A DNA stretch of 64,000 nt from contig JARXKN010000001.1 in assembly GCA_030271625.1 (NCBI GenBank), positions 575,765-639,764 of the forward strand, read 5' to 3'. A program made the translations under genes and the position numbers. Positions 8,760-17,148 of the stretch are shown in pieces. The stretch's first letter is position 1; each line of letters begins with the position of its first letter. Origin of the DNA: Patescibacteria group bacterium (lineage in GTDB: Bacteria; Patescibacteriota; Saccharimonadia; Saccharimonadales; UBA4665). The notes under the pieces were generated by a model. The model did no database searches, had not been told where the DNA came from, and saw only the letters and a list, made by a program, of their open reading frames with translations.

Positions 8760-11700
8760 GTGGCGGCTAATCCAGTTTTAACAGCGGCGGACTACGTCCA
8801 TCTGCACAACCATACGCAATATAGCTTGCTGGATGGCCTGACTAAAGTACCAAAACTTATTGAATACGTAAAAAATGCCGGCATGCCAGCGGTGGCAATG
8901 ACCGATCACGGTACGCTATCAGGCACAATTGAGTTTTACAAAGAAGCCCACGCTAACGGCATTAAGCCTATTATTGGTATGGAGGCTTATGTGGCCGCCC
9001 GGTCGCGCCATGATCGTGACGCCACCAAGGACAAGACCTATTATCACCTGATAATCTTGGCTATGAATAACCAGGGCTATCAAAACTTGATGAAGCTCTC
9101 CACAATCGCCAATCTGGAAGGCGTCTACTATAAGCCGCGGGTTGATCATGAAATTCTTGAGAAATATAACGAAGGTCTGATTATCCTCAGCGGCTGTATT
9201 GGTGGTGAAGTCGGCGATAGCTTACGTAACGGCCAGTACGAGCAGGCCAAAGCCACCGCCGCCTGGTATCAGCAAGTCTTTGGCGATCGGTACTACTTAG
9301 AAGTTCAAGATCATGGCCATAAAGATCACCCTAGCCGTTGGGACGAGCAAGTCGGGGTTACCGAACAGACCCTCCAACTCGGTGGCGAACTTGACATCCC
9401 CTGTGTCGTTACCTGTGACGCCCATTACCTACGGCACGTCGATCAGACGGCCCACGAAATTTTACTGTGTGTCCAAACCGGCGCCTTCCTCAGTGATGAA
9501 AAACGAATGAGCCTCAGTAACTTTGAATTGCATGTGACCGAACCAGAAGCAATTATTGAACGCTGGGGCAGTGAGCACCCAGAAGTCATTACCAATAGTC
9601 GTGTGATTGCGGAGCGTTGTAACGTCGAAATTGAGCTCGGTAAAATCCTCATTCCTCAATTTCCGGTGCCGAAAGGCGAAACCGAAAAAACTTTCTTAGA
9701 CCAACTAGTCTTCCGGGGCTTAGCCGAACGCTATCTTGGATTAGACCTTGCTGCAGCATCAGCTCTTACTATTGAGCAGGTAAAAGCCCAGCTCGACCCC
9801 GTGGTGCTGGAGCGGACGGAGTATGAGCTCCGGGTTATCGACGGTATGGGCTTTAACGGCTACATGCTGATTGTTCAGGACTTCATTAATTGGGGTAAAA
9901 ACCAAGGTATTATTTTTGGTCCAGGGCGTGGTTCGGCGGCCGGTTCGATTATTGCTTACACGCTGCACATTACCGATTTAGATCCGATTACCTATGGTCT
10001 GTTGTTCGAGCGGTTCTTAAACCCCGATCGTATCAGCATGCCTGATATCGATGTTGATATTCAAGATAACCGTCGCGACGAAGTAATTCAGTACTGTTCC
10101 CAAAAGTATGGCTCAGACCGCGTTTCTAACATTGTAACCTTCGGTAAGATGGCGGCCCGTAACGCGGTGCGTGACGTCGCCCGGGTGTTGCAAGTACCGT
10201 ATGCTGAAGCTGATCGACTGGCTAAGATGATTCCAGCGCCGGTGCAAGGACGACATATCCCCTTGGAAGTCAGTGTCGTCAAAGACGCCGATTTAAAGCG
10301 CGAGTACGAGTCCAGTGAAACCACCAAGCAAGTAATCGATCTGGCAATTGCGCTGGAGGGCACAATTCGTAGCCACGGCGTGCACGCTTGTGGGGTGGTG
10401 ATTGCCCCAGCCGAACTAGTGACCTACGTGCCGCTGGAAATGGCCCAAAAAGGCGTCGTTGCTACCCAGTACTCAATGGGGCATATTGAAGAGCTCGGGC
10501 TGCTGAAGATGGACTTTTTAGGGCTTAGTAACTTAACGATTATTAAAAACGCCCTGCGTATCATTAAGCGCGTTCATACCGAAGACATCGATTTGGCGGC
10601 CATCCCGCTCGACGATCAAGCGACTTTTGAACTATTAGGCCGCGGCGACACCACCGGTGTCTTCCAATTTGAATCCGCCGGCATGAAACGCTATTTGCGT
10701 GAGCTGAAGCCGACCGAGTTTAACGATGTGATTGCTATGGGTGCCCTGTATCGCCCCGGCCCCTTATCGGCTGGTCTGACCGATAGCTTTATCAAGCGCA
10801 AAAATGGTCTAGAGAAGGTAGAATACGCCCACCCGCTGATGGAATCAGCCCTAGGGACTACCTTTGGTGTCCTAGTGTATCAGGAGCAGGTGATGCAGAT
10901 CTCGCGTGACGTCTGTGGCTTTACTGGTGGTGAAGCCGATACCCTGCGTAAGGCGATTGGTAAAAAGAAGCTTGATGTGATGCAGAAGATGCAAATTAAG
11001 TTCATTGATGGCGCCGTGGCTAACGGTGTGCCTAAACCGGTGATTGAGAAATTTTGGAAGGACTTGCTCGGCTTTGCTGATTACTGTTTTAATAAGTCAC
11101 ACTCCGCTTGCTACGGTTTGATTTCTTACCAGACGGCCTTTCTAAAGGCGCACTATCCAGCGGCCTTTATGGCGGCGATTATGACCAGTGATTACGACGA
11201 TACCGATCGCTTGGCAATTGAAATTGCCGAGTGTAAGCACATGGGTATTACCGTTATGTCACCCGATGTTAATGAATCATTTTTGGAGTTTGCGGTAGTG
11301 CCGGGTACCAAGCAGATTCGCTTCGGTATGGCGGCCATTAAAAACGTTGGTACCGGAGCCGTCGAAGAGATTCTGCGCGCCCGCGACGAGAGCCAGTTTA
11401 CCGGCATTGAAGATTTCCTGACACGCGTTAATGGTCGGGCCGTCAACCGCAAGGCCATGGAAAGCCTTATCAAGTCTGGTGCCTTTGACCGCTACGGTGA
11501 ACGAACGACCTTGTTGCATAATCTGGATGTCTTACAGGCCTTTGGTAGCCGCGTCCAAAAACAAGCTAGTAGTGGCCAGACTGACATCTTTGGAAATAGT
11601 ATTGATGACAGTGGTGTTAGCGAGATGCCCAAACTGGATTTGCAGCCACCAACTACCGTTATCGATAAGCGCGATCAGCTAGTTTGGGAACGGGAACTAC

Positions 11701-12404
11701 TCGGACTGTATTTAAGCCAGCATCCGCTTGATGCCTTCGGCACTTTCTTGAGCGAGCAATGTGTGCCAGTCGCCAGCCTTAAACCCGAGCACGAAGGTAA
11801 GAATGTTAGTATTGGTGGCGCCATTACTGACGTCCGTGAAATTACCACTAAAAATGGCCAAAAAATGGCCTTTATAAAACTAGAAGATCAGTCAGGCGAA
11901 ATTGAGGTTATCCTATTCCCGAACGCCTTTCAACAGACACTGGGGCTATGGGAGCGCGACCGGATTGTGCTAATTCGCGGTAAGGTCAATGCCAAGGACC
12001 GAGAAGGTAATATAGGTACCGATGTAAAAGTTATGGTTGATGATGCCCGCGAAATAACCACTCAGCAGGCCACGGCCTATCAAGCGACTGGGCGCAAACC
12101 AAAGACGCCGAAAGCACCAAAAATTAAAGTGGGATCAATGATTGGGCCTGGGGCTAAGGCAGTGAGTGAAGTTACACCCCCGGAACGAATCTATATCCGC
12201 GTCGCCAGTACCAAAGATCAGGCACTGCTCACCACCCTCAAACAGACCCTCGACAATTACCGAGGCTCAACGGAAGTTGTTTTAGTGCTCGGCAACGAGA
12301 TAAATCGTCAAGCTATTAAACTGCCAGCCGGCCTGGACCGCGACAGCGAGGGCCTGTTTAAGCTCCGAGACCTGGTTGGCGCTGATAATCTTAAAATTCA
12401 GTAG
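8760..12404 (+). CDS. dnaE: DNA polymerase III subunit alpha
   Basis: DnaE is the replicative polymerase catalytic subunit. The 1214-residue protein starts with a PHP domain (HLHNHTQYSLLDG at ~14-26, MTDHGTLSG at ~46-54, PIIGMEAYV), then the C-family palm with GPGRGSAAGS and the catalytic Asp motif PDIDVDIQD (~424-432), fingers, a helix-hairpin-helix region and an OB-fold near 1010-1110 (VSIGGAITDVREITTKNGQKM style, split). Length is typical of DnaE1 rather than PolC. GTG is the start: no in-frame ATG fits and an AAAGG precedes. Its TAG stop directly abuts the stop of the convergent CAP gene. Confidence 0.97.
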   Translation: MAANPVLTAADYVHLHNHTQYSLLDGLTKVPKLIEYVKNAGMPAVAMTDHGTLSGTIEFYKEAHANGIKPIIGMEAYVAARSRHDRDATKDKTYYHLIILAMNNQGYQNLMKLSTIANLEGVYYKPRVDHEILEKYNEGLIILSGCIGGEVGDSLRNGQYEQAKATAAWYQQVFGDRYYLEVQDHGHKDHPSRWDEQVGVTEQTLQLGGELDIPCVVTCDAHYLRHVDQTAHEILLCVQTGAFLSDEKRMSLSNFELHVTEPEAIIERWGSEHPEVITNSRVIAERCNVEIELGKILIPQFPVPKGETEKTFLDQLVFRGLAERYLGLDLAAASALTIEQVKAQLDPVVLERTEYELRVIDGMGFNGYMLIVQDFINWGKNQGIIFGPGRGSAAGSIIAYTLHITDLDPITYGLLFERFLNPDRISMPDIDVDIQDNRRDEVIQYCSQKYGSDRVSNIVTFGKMAARNAVRDVARVLQVPYAEADRLAKMIPAPVQGRHIPLEVSVVKDADLKREYESSETTKQVIDLAIALEGTIRSHGVHACGVVIAPAELVTYVPLEMAQKGVVATQYSMGHIEELGLLKMDFLGLSNLTIIKNALRIIKRVHTEDIDLAAIPLDDQATFELLGRGDTTGVFQFESAGMKRYLRELKPTEFNDVIAMGALYRPGPLSAGLTDSFIKRKNGLEKVEYAHPLMESALGTTFGVLVYQEQVMQISRDVCGFTGGEADTLRKAIGKKKLDVMQKMQIKFIDGAVANGVPKPVIEKFWKDLLGFADYCFNKSHSACYGLISYQTAFLKAHYPAAFMAAIMTSDYDDTDRLAIEIAECKHMGITVMSPDVNESFLEFAVVPGTKQIRFGMAAIKNVGTGAVEEILRARDESQFTGIEDFLTRVNGRAVNRKAMESLIKSGAFDRYGERTTLLHNLDVLQAFGSRVQKQASSGQTDIFGNSIDDSGVSEMPKLDLQPPTTVIDKRDQLVWERELLGLYLSQHPLDAFGTFLSEQCVPVASLKPEHEGKNVSIGGAITDVREITTKNGQKMAFIKLEDQSGEIEVILFPNAFQQTLGLWERDRIVLIRGKVNAKDREGNIGTDVKVMVDDAREITTQQATAYQATGRKPKTPKAPKIKVGSMIGPGAKAVSEVTPPERIYIRVASTKDQALLTTLKQTLDNYRGSTEVVLVLGNEINRQAIKLPAGLDRDSEGLFKLRDLVGADNLKIQ

Positions 12405-13328
12405 CTAGCGGATTAAGCCGCTGGTGCGAGTAACCACAAAACCAATCGTGGCAATGGTAACAATTACGAAATCTACTTTAGGATGGCGAGCAACAAAAAC
12501 CTCGCCGTTAACTAAGAGGCGGCGCAAGTACAGCCCGTGGCGAATGACAAACACCAACAGGGCGCTGCTGGCAATCATGGTCACTGCAAAGGTTGTCCAA
12601 GTCGGCTGGCCATTGGTAAGCAGCTGTAAGCGCGACACCAGCTGAGTTGCCGGCTCTCGTTGCTGATTGTTACTGGCGCTGGCTCCAGCCACGCTAGCTG
12701 CAGTCGGTGGTACGGTGAAGCGAATTGTCGCAACGCTGGTCGAAGGCTTGCCATATTCAGCCACGACAATGGTTTGCTCGCCCTTACCTTGATAATTGGG
12801 AGTGGTAACCACACCGAAGCCCACCTGTTGGTAGCCGGCGTTCAGTACGTTGGCCCGGTGAGTCGGGCTGTTCATCCAACCGTTGACGGCCGCTTGCGCG
12901 TCAGCAAAGCCATAGGCTAAGTTCTCGCCCGCTAACTCGTAATTATAGCCAGCAGCCGTGATAAAGGCCCAGGGAGCTTTACCGTCGGGCGTATCGTGCG
13001 CCCAATAGTTGCGGGCCGCCATATCTTCGGCTTTAGCCTGGGCTGCAGCCGTTAACTGGGGGTCAATTGTCAGATCGGCTTCGTGAGCTTGGGCGCGTTG
13101 GGTGTTCGTGTCCGATAATAATGTTGTAGAGCTGTAATCGGTGGCATCGCCCAGGACCCCATGATTGGCCCATAAACTGTTTACGGTAATACCAAGTGCT
13201 ACCACCAAAAGCATCGGTAGATACGGCCAATACGACTGTACGTACTGTTTACTTTTACGGTGATGAGCGGCCTGGCGCTTTTTATGATGCGACGGTGCCT
13301 TAGGTTTTGGTTTAGTAGAGATGGCCAT
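12405..13328 (-). CDS. CAP/SCP-domain secreted, membrane-anchored protein
   Basis: A 307-residue protein with a very basic His/Lys-rich N-terminus (~1-30), a membrane segment (~36-52), then a CAP (SCP/PR1, YkwD-like) domain at ~82-200. Recognisable elements are AEDMAARNYWAHDTPDG, the AGENLAYGF box (~133-141) and the WMNSPTHRANVLNAGYQQVG box (~151-170). A Ser/Ala linker and two further hydrophobic segments (~246-263 and ~287-300) follow. It is probably displayed outside the cell. Bacterial CAP domains are widespread and mostly of unknown activity. A TGG-TATAAT promoter (minus strand, 13359-13364) lies ~30 nt upstream. Confidence 0.85.
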   Translation of the reverse strand: MAISTKPKPKAPSHHKKRQAAHHRKSKQYVQSYWPYLPMLLVVALGITVNSLWANHGVLGDATDYSSTTLLSDTNTQRAQAHEADLTIDPQLTAAAQAKAEDMAARNYWAHDTPDGKAPWAFITAAGYNYELAGENLAYGFADAQAAVNGWMNSPTHRANVLNAGYQQVGFGVVTTPNYQGKGEQTIVVAEYGKPSTSVATIRFTVPPTAASVAGASASNNQQREPATQLVSRLQLLTNGQPTWTTFAVTMIASSALLVFVIRHGLYLRRLLVNGEVFVARHPKVDFVIVTIATIGFVVTRTSGLIR

Positions 13329-13358
13329 GGTTTTTGTTTTTAGGTGTTTAGTAAGCTG

Positions 13359-13367
13359 ATTATACCA
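13359..13367 (-). promoter_or_regulatory. extended -10 promoter of the CAP-domain gene
   Basis: On the minus strand TGG precedes a consensus TATAAT (13364-13359). The leader is about 25 nt and A-rich without a clear Shine-Dalgarno. Confidence 0.5.
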
Positions 13368-13372
13368 TACTG

Positions 13373-13873
13373 CTACTGCTTATCAACAAAGCGCCAATGG
13401 TACATGGCCATAGCTGCGGCTTGAACGACATTGAACGATTCTTTTCGGCCAAACATCGGAATAACCACCGCGCCGTCACAGACTGCCAGCACCTCTGGCT
13501 CAACCCCTTCGACTTCGCGGCCGACAATTAAGGCCAGCTTCTCCGGCAAAACGAGCTCTGGCAGGGGTAGGGCGGCGGCTGTTTGTTCCAGCGCTAAAAC
13601 CGTAAAGCCCTCAGCTTTTAGTTGACTAATGGCATCAGTAATTGACTCTTGGCGTTGCCAAATCGGCTGCGATTCAGCATCTAAAGCAGTTTTGTGTATC
13701 TGATTATGGATTTTGTGCGCCAAATGTGGCAGCCGATTATCAGCGGCTAGCAGTGGGTACGGTGTATAGCCAGTGAGGATAATTTGAACACCCAGCCCTT
13801 CGGCGGTTCGCAGCAAGGAACCGACATTGTGAGCGCTTCGTAAATTATGGGCCACGATTACCAGCTGTTTCAT
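13373..13873 (-). CDS. TrmH (SpoU)-family RNA 2'-O-methyltransferase
   Basis: A 166-residue SPOUT methyltransferase, short like TrmL/TrmH core proteins without an N-terminal RNA-binding domain. Motif 1 is VAHNLRSAHNVGSLLRTAEGLG (~7-28; Asn and Arg catalytic pattern NVGSLLRT). Motif 2 is LALIVGREVEGVEPEVLAVCD (~112-132). Motif 3 is VVIPMFGRKESFNVVQAAAMAMY (~134-156). Substrate is most likely a tRNA 2'-O-ribose site, but the family also methylates rRNA, so no gene name is given. The -10 (TGT-TACAAT, minus strand 13885-13880) ends 6 nt before the ATG, predicting a leaderless mRNA. Confidence 0.9.
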   Translation of the reverse strand: MKQLVIVAHNLRSAHNVGSLLRTAEGLGVQIILTGYTPYPLLAADNRLPHLAHKIHNQIHKTALDAESQPIWQRQESITDAISQLKAEGFTVLALEQTAAALPLPELVLPEKLALIVGREVEGVEPEVLAVCDGAVVIPMFGRKESFNVVQAAAMAMYHWRFVDKQ

Positions 13874-13879
13874 CCGCCA

Positions 13880-13888
13880 ATTGTAACA
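13880..13888 (-). promoter_or_regulatory. leaderless extended -10 promoter of the TrmH-family gene
   Basis: TGT followed by TACAAT on the minus strand ends 6 nt from the start codon. It is divergent from the pilB promoter 45 bp away. Confidence 0.55.
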
Positions 13889-13929
13889 ATAAAAGTCTCG
13901 CAGTCCTTCTTATTTATAGTCCTAAGCTT

Positions 13930-13935
13930 TATACT
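13930..13935 (+). promoter_or_regulatory. -10 box for the PilB/GspE ATPase gene, leaderless
   Basis: TATACT ends 8 nt before the ATG at 13944. TTCTTA at 13907-13912 is a weak -35 at 17-nt spacing. Confidence 0.5.
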
Positions 13936-13943
13936 TATGCTTA

Positions 13944-15551
13944 ATGAGCCAAGACGCCCGCCTCGACGAAGAACAAGCAACTGCCCGCCGGGCCCGCGTT
14001 ATTGGCATGAACTTTATTGACACCAGTCAGATTCAAAACAAAGTGCTTTACAAAGATATTCTGACTATCCCGGAGCTGCAACAGTCACGCATTATTCCAT
14101 TGCAAGCCGATGAACATAACATTATGTTTGGTGTCACCACCACCACGTCGCAGCAAACTATGACGGCCATTCGGACTAGATTCCAAGATCAGCGGATTGC
14201 TTTTGCAATTATCTCTGACACTGGCTACAGCGATTATATGCGGCTGTATGATCCACCGGCTCAGGTCATCTATCAGGACATTAAGCTCAATCAAGCCGAC
14301 AATGAGACGTTGGTGGAGCAGATTTCATCACTGCTGCAGCAGGTGCGAGCTGATGACATGCTGGCCTATCTGGTTGAACAAGCCCACCGCCTTAACGCTT
14401 CTGATATTCATATCGAAACCCAAACGAACGATGTACGTATCCGGTTTCGGATTGACGGCGTGCTGCACCCCATAGCGACCCTCTTTTTAGATAAATACCG
14501 GGTATTGATTAGCGCCATAGCTAGCGCCGGCAATGTTTCAACTTCGGCCGACGAAGCCCAACAAGGTCACATTGCACAAAAGGCGACCATGGCCGATGGC
14601 ACCCGGGTCGATGTTAACGTTCGCTTAGAGACGGTGCCAACCATAAATGGTATGGATGTGGTGATGCGACTGTTTAATATGAACGCCGATATGTACACGC
14701 TTGACCGGCTTGGCCTCAGCGGTAAGGAGCGGGCCACGGTCGACGAGATTATCGCTAAGCCTAGTGGTTTAGTGATGATTGTTGGGCCGACTGGCTCCGG
14801 TAAAACGACCACGCTGTACTCGATGCTCAATACGCTCAATGTCGATACGCGAAAAATAATTACCATTGAAGACCCGGTCGAGTACCAGTTTCCCGGCATC
14901 ACCCAGATCTCTATCTCTACCAAGCCAGGGGCCGAGCAAACTGATTTTGCCGAGAAACTGCGAGCGGTGCTACGATTAGATCCCGATGTCGTGATGGTGG
15001 GCGAGATTCGCGACATGGATACTGCCAAGACAGCTTTACAGTCCGCCTTAACCGGGCACTTAGTCTTGACTACCTTTCACGCCAGTTCCGCTGCCGCTGC
15101 TCTAACCAGGCTTGGTGACATCATTGGCCAAAACCCACTCTTTGTCTCAGCCATCCGCCTAGTAATGGCGCAGCGCTTAATTCGCAAACTAGACGAATCG
15201 TTAAAGCAGGCCTACAGCCCGAGCGAGGCAGAATTACAAACTATTAACGCCGTGCTGGATACGCTACCGCCCGACACGCCGCGTCCAAATCTCGATGGCC
15301 TCCAGCTCTTTAAACCGGGTAGCTCCCCTGAAAATCCCTATGGCTATACTGGTCAGATTGCCATTCGTGAACAATTCACCATGACAGACAAGTTACGAGC
15401 TTTATTGGAGAAACCAGAAACGGCCTTGTCAGCTCAGACTATCGAAGCTGCGGCCGCCGCCAGCGGTATGCATACCATGCTCCAAGATGGCATGCTGAAA
15501 GTAGTAAGTGGTGAAACTACCCTCGAGGAACTATTCCGTGTCGTCGGATAA
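13944..15551 (+). CDS. type IV pilus / type II secretion assembly ATPase (PilB/GspE family)
   Basis: A 535-residue traffic ATPase that would power pilus or pseudopilus extension at the inner membrane. An N1D-like region is followed by the conserved RLNASDIHIET motif (~150), the Walker A GPTGSGKTTTLYSML (~281-295), the Asp box (TIEDPVEYQFPGI), Walker B DPDVVMVGEIRDMDTA (~350-365) and the His box LTTFHASSAAAALTRL (~376-391). The protein contains no cysteine at all, so the tetracysteine zinc site of most PilB/GspE proteins is absent. The region where CxxC pairs should sit reads GSSPENPYGYTGQIAIRE. No other pilus genes flank it. Confidence 0.9.
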   Translation: MSQDARLDEEQATARRARVIGMNFIDTSQIQNKVLYKDILTIPELQQSRIIPLQADEHNIMFGVTTTTSQQTMTAIRTRFQDQRIAFAIISDTGYSDYMRLYDPPAQVIYQDIKLNQADNETLVEQISSLLQQVRADDMLAYLVEQAHRLNASDIHIETQTNDVRIRFRIDGVLHPIATLFLDKYRVLISAIASAGNVSTSADEAQQGHIAQKATMADGTRVDVNVRLETVPTINGMDVVMRLFNMNADMYTLDRLGLSGKERATVDEIIAKPSGLVMIVGPTGSGKTTTLYSMLNTLNVDTRKIITIEDPVEYQFPGITQISISTKPGAEQTDFAEKLRAVLRLDPDVVMVGEIRDMDTAKTALQSALTGHLVLTTFHASSAAAALTRLGDIIGQNPLFVSAIRLVMAQRLIRKLDESLKQAYSPSEAELQTINAVLDTLPPDTPRPNLDGLQLFKPGSSPENPYGYTGQIAIREQFTMTDKLRALLEKPETALSAQTIEAAAAASGMHTMLQDGMLKVVSGETTLEELFRVVG

Positions 15552-15553
15552 AA

Positions 15554-15562
15554 TGTTATAAT
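15554..15562 (+). promoter_or_regulatory. leaderless extended -10 promoter of the WhiB-like gene
   Basis: TGT followed by consensus TATAAT (15557-15562) begins right after the pilB stop and ends 7 nt before the ATG at 15570. Confidence 0.65.
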
Positions 15563-15569
15563 ACTGTTA

Positions 15570-15992
15570 ATGAGTCCAGAACATAATGCTTCATTTGCGA
15601 TTACCCAACCACTTACTGAGTTGCGACTAGTCGAGTCACAACCCCCCAGGCTCCGGACCATCCTCTCGCCAGCTGAGCAAAGGCGGCAAGAAGCAACAGA
15701 AACCCGCAGTCTGATAGATGCCGAATTAGCCAGTATCGAATTAGGTTCCAATGGGGAGCGCTGCGTCGGAAAAGACAGTTACTATTTTATTGAAGATGAA
15801 GACGACAAGCGCTTGCAGCTACGAAAAGAACAGGTGGCTAAAGCGATTTGCGCCGGCTGTCCGGTTGTAAACTCTTGCTTAGAGGAATCATTAGTTGATT
15901 ACGAAATTCGGGGAACTTGGGGCGGAGTAACCGAGAGAGAACGGCAGCGCCTGATGCTTCACAGTTCTTCATTTAGTATAAATAGCAAATAA
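15570..15992 (+). CDS. WhiB-like iron-sulfur transcription-factor-family protein
   Basis: A 140-residue protein whose C-terminal half carries the Wbl signature. Four cysteines are present, Cys65 and then Cys94-x2-Cys97-x5-Cys103 (AICAGCPVVNSCLEESL), the spacing that holds a [4Fe-4S] cluster. It is followed by the turn GTWGG (115-119, canonical G[VI]WGG) and ERERQRL, matching the EEER segment of Wbl proteins. The basic DNA-contacting tail after the turn is weak. The first ~60 residues are an unrelated charged extension. Wbl proteins sense O2/NO through the cluster and bind sigma-A region 4; the family is classically actinobacterial. It has its own leaderless promoter between pilB and rplS. Function here is inferred. 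Confidence 0.82.
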   Translation: MSPEHNASFAITQPLTELRLVESQPPRLRTILSPAEQRRQEATETRSLIDAELASIELGSNGERCVGKDSYYFIEDEDDKRLQLRKEQVAKAICAGCPVVNSCLEESLVDYEIRGTWGGVTERERQRLMLHSSSFSINSK

Positions 15993-15998
15993 AGGGGC

Positions 15999-16027
15999 TT
16001 GCAACAGATACGGCCATGTTGTATACT
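15999..16027 (+). promoter_or_regulatory. promoter of rplS (TTGCAA-N17-TATACT)
   Basis: The -35 TTGCAA (15999-16004) and -10 TATACT (16022-16027) are exactly 17 bp apart. The -10 ends 9 nt before the chosen ATG, so the predicted leader is only 2-4 nt. Confidence 0.75.
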
Positions 16028-16036
16028 CGTTCAGAT

Positions 16037-16468
16037 ATGCAAAGTGTGATTCAAAAAATCGAAGCTAAATACTTAAAGCCAGCCGTCGTCGACGTCCGCA
16101 GTGGTGACACCGTTAAGGTACACCAGAAGATTCGCGAAGGTAACAAAGAGCGGGTTCAGATCTTTCAGGGTCTTGTAATTCGTACCGGCAACAAAGGCGG
16201 TCATATGAACCGTATTACGGTGCGCCGGATTGCTAGCGGCATTGGTGTCGAAAAGAGCTTCTTACTACACAGCCCGCTGGTTGTTCAGGTAGAAGTTACC
16301 AAGCGTTCTAAGGTCCGCCGTAACTACTTGACCTACATGCGAGCTCGAACTGGTAAAGCTGCTCGTTTAACTGGTCTCGACTTTGACCGTCGTGCCGTTA
16401 ACACCCTGCCAGCTGTCGAAGCTGAAGTGGCCGCTGTTGACGCCGAAGTTGCTGAAGCTAGCACTTAA
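16037..16468 (+). CDS. rplS: 50S ribosomal protein L19 (bL19)
   Basis: L19 lies at the 30S-50S interface. The 143-residue product has the family core: MQSVIQKIEAKYL start, VRSGDTVKVHQKIREGNKERVQIFQG (~19-44), GVEKSFLLHSPLV and KRSKVRRNYLTYMR. The start is set at 16037 because the protein aligns there and a near-consensus promoter lies just upstream; an in-frame ATG at 16016 would fall inside the promoter spacer. An Ala/Glu/Val-rich tail of about 25 residues after the core is unusual. A strong terminator follows, so it is monocistronic. Confidence 0.95.
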   Translation: MQSVIQKIEAKYLKPAVVDVRSGDTVKVHQKIREGNKERVQIFQGLVIRTGNKGGHMNRITVRRIASGIGVEKSFLLHSPLVVQVEVTKRSKVRRNYLTYMRARTGKAARLTGLDFDRRAVNTLPAVEAEVAAVDAEVAEAST

Positions 16469-16489
16469 TTAGTATTTACTATCTTGCCT

Positions 16490-16515
16490 AAAAACTCCCT
16501 CGATAGGGAGTTTTT
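16490..16515 (+). terminator. intrinsic terminator after rplS
   Basis: A perfect 11-bp stem (16490-16500 with 16505-16515) with loop CGAT, ending in five T. The rnhB promoter follows immediately. Confidence 0.85.
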
Positions 16516-16518
16516 AGC

Positions 16519-16527
16519 TGTTACACT
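16519..16527 (+). promoter_or_regulatory. leaderless extended -10 promoter of rnhB
   Basis: TGT then TACACT (16522-16527) starts 3 nt after the rplS terminator and ends 6 nt before the rnhB ATG. No -35 could fit outside the terminator hairpin. Confidence 0.6.
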
Positions 16528-16533
16528 AGGTAG

Positions 16534-17148
16534 ATGATTATTGTTGGGATTGATGAAGTCGGTCGTGGTTGTTGGGCCGGTCCGTTAGTAGCTGGGGCGG
16601 TTATATTAGGTAAGCCAATTCCTGGTTTAGCAGACTCTAAAGTTTTATCAGCTAAGCGACGCCAAGCTTTAGCCAAGCAAATCGAAGCTGAGGCCGTAGC
16701 CTATGGCTTAGGCTGGGTAGCACCGGCCTTTATTGACATGTATGGTCTCACCTTAAGCGTACAGCGGGCCATGCAGCAAGCCTTAGCGGCTATTAACGTG
16801 CCCTACGACTCAGTTATTATCGACGGCAATTATAACTATCTGCCCAATGAGGCCAAAGCTAAGTTTTTGATCAAGGCTGATGCTACGGTTGCGGCCGTCA
16901 GTGCTGCTAGTATTCTGGCCAAAGTAGCTCGTGACCAGTTCATGGTCATGGCTAGCAAAGGCTTTCCTGACTATGGCTTTGAAAAGCATGTTGGTTACGG
17001 CACAGCCCAGCACTTAGCAGCGCTGCAGCAATCTGGCGTGAGTGAACTGCACCGTAAATCATTTAAACCAGTGCGGGCTTTGCTGAAACTTGCAACCGAA
17101 GAGCATACTCTAGCTACCAAGCAGATGGGTAATCATGTCGCCAACTGA
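16534..17148 (+). CDS. rnhB: ribonuclease HII
   Basis: RNase HII removes RNA from RNA/DNA hybrids and single misincorporated ribonucleotides. The 204-residue protein opens with IVGIDEVGRGCWAGPLVAGAV, which holds the catalytic Asp-Glu pair (Asp6, Glu7) and the GRG substrate-sensing motif. It continues with VIIDGNYNYLP (third acidic residue near Asp95), VAAVSAASILAKVARD and DYGFEKHVGYGTAQHLAAL. The 3' end overlaps the next start by 14 bp, a common rnhB-yraN arrangement. Confidence 0.95.
   Translation: MIIVGIDEVGRGCWAGPLVAGAVILGKPIPGLADSKVLSAKRRQALAKQIEAEAVAYGLGWVAPAFIDMYGLTLSVQRAMQQALAAINVPYDSVIIDGNYNYLPNEAKAKFLIKADATVAAVSAASILAKVARDQFMVMASKGFPDYGFEKHVGYGTAQHLAALQQSGVSELHRKSFKPVRALLKLATEEHTLATKQMGNHVAN

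Noticed and set aside
14567..15028. A 153-codon open frame antisense to the PilB/GspE gene
   Set aside because: It lies entirely opposite the Walker motifs, has no promoter or Shine-Dalgarno, and its composition is that of a mirrored coding strand.
13944..15992. A pilus or competence operon around the PilB-type ATPase
   Set aside because: Neighbours are an RNA methyltransferase, the WhiB-like gene and rplS; no pilC, pilT, pilD or pilin gene is adjacent.
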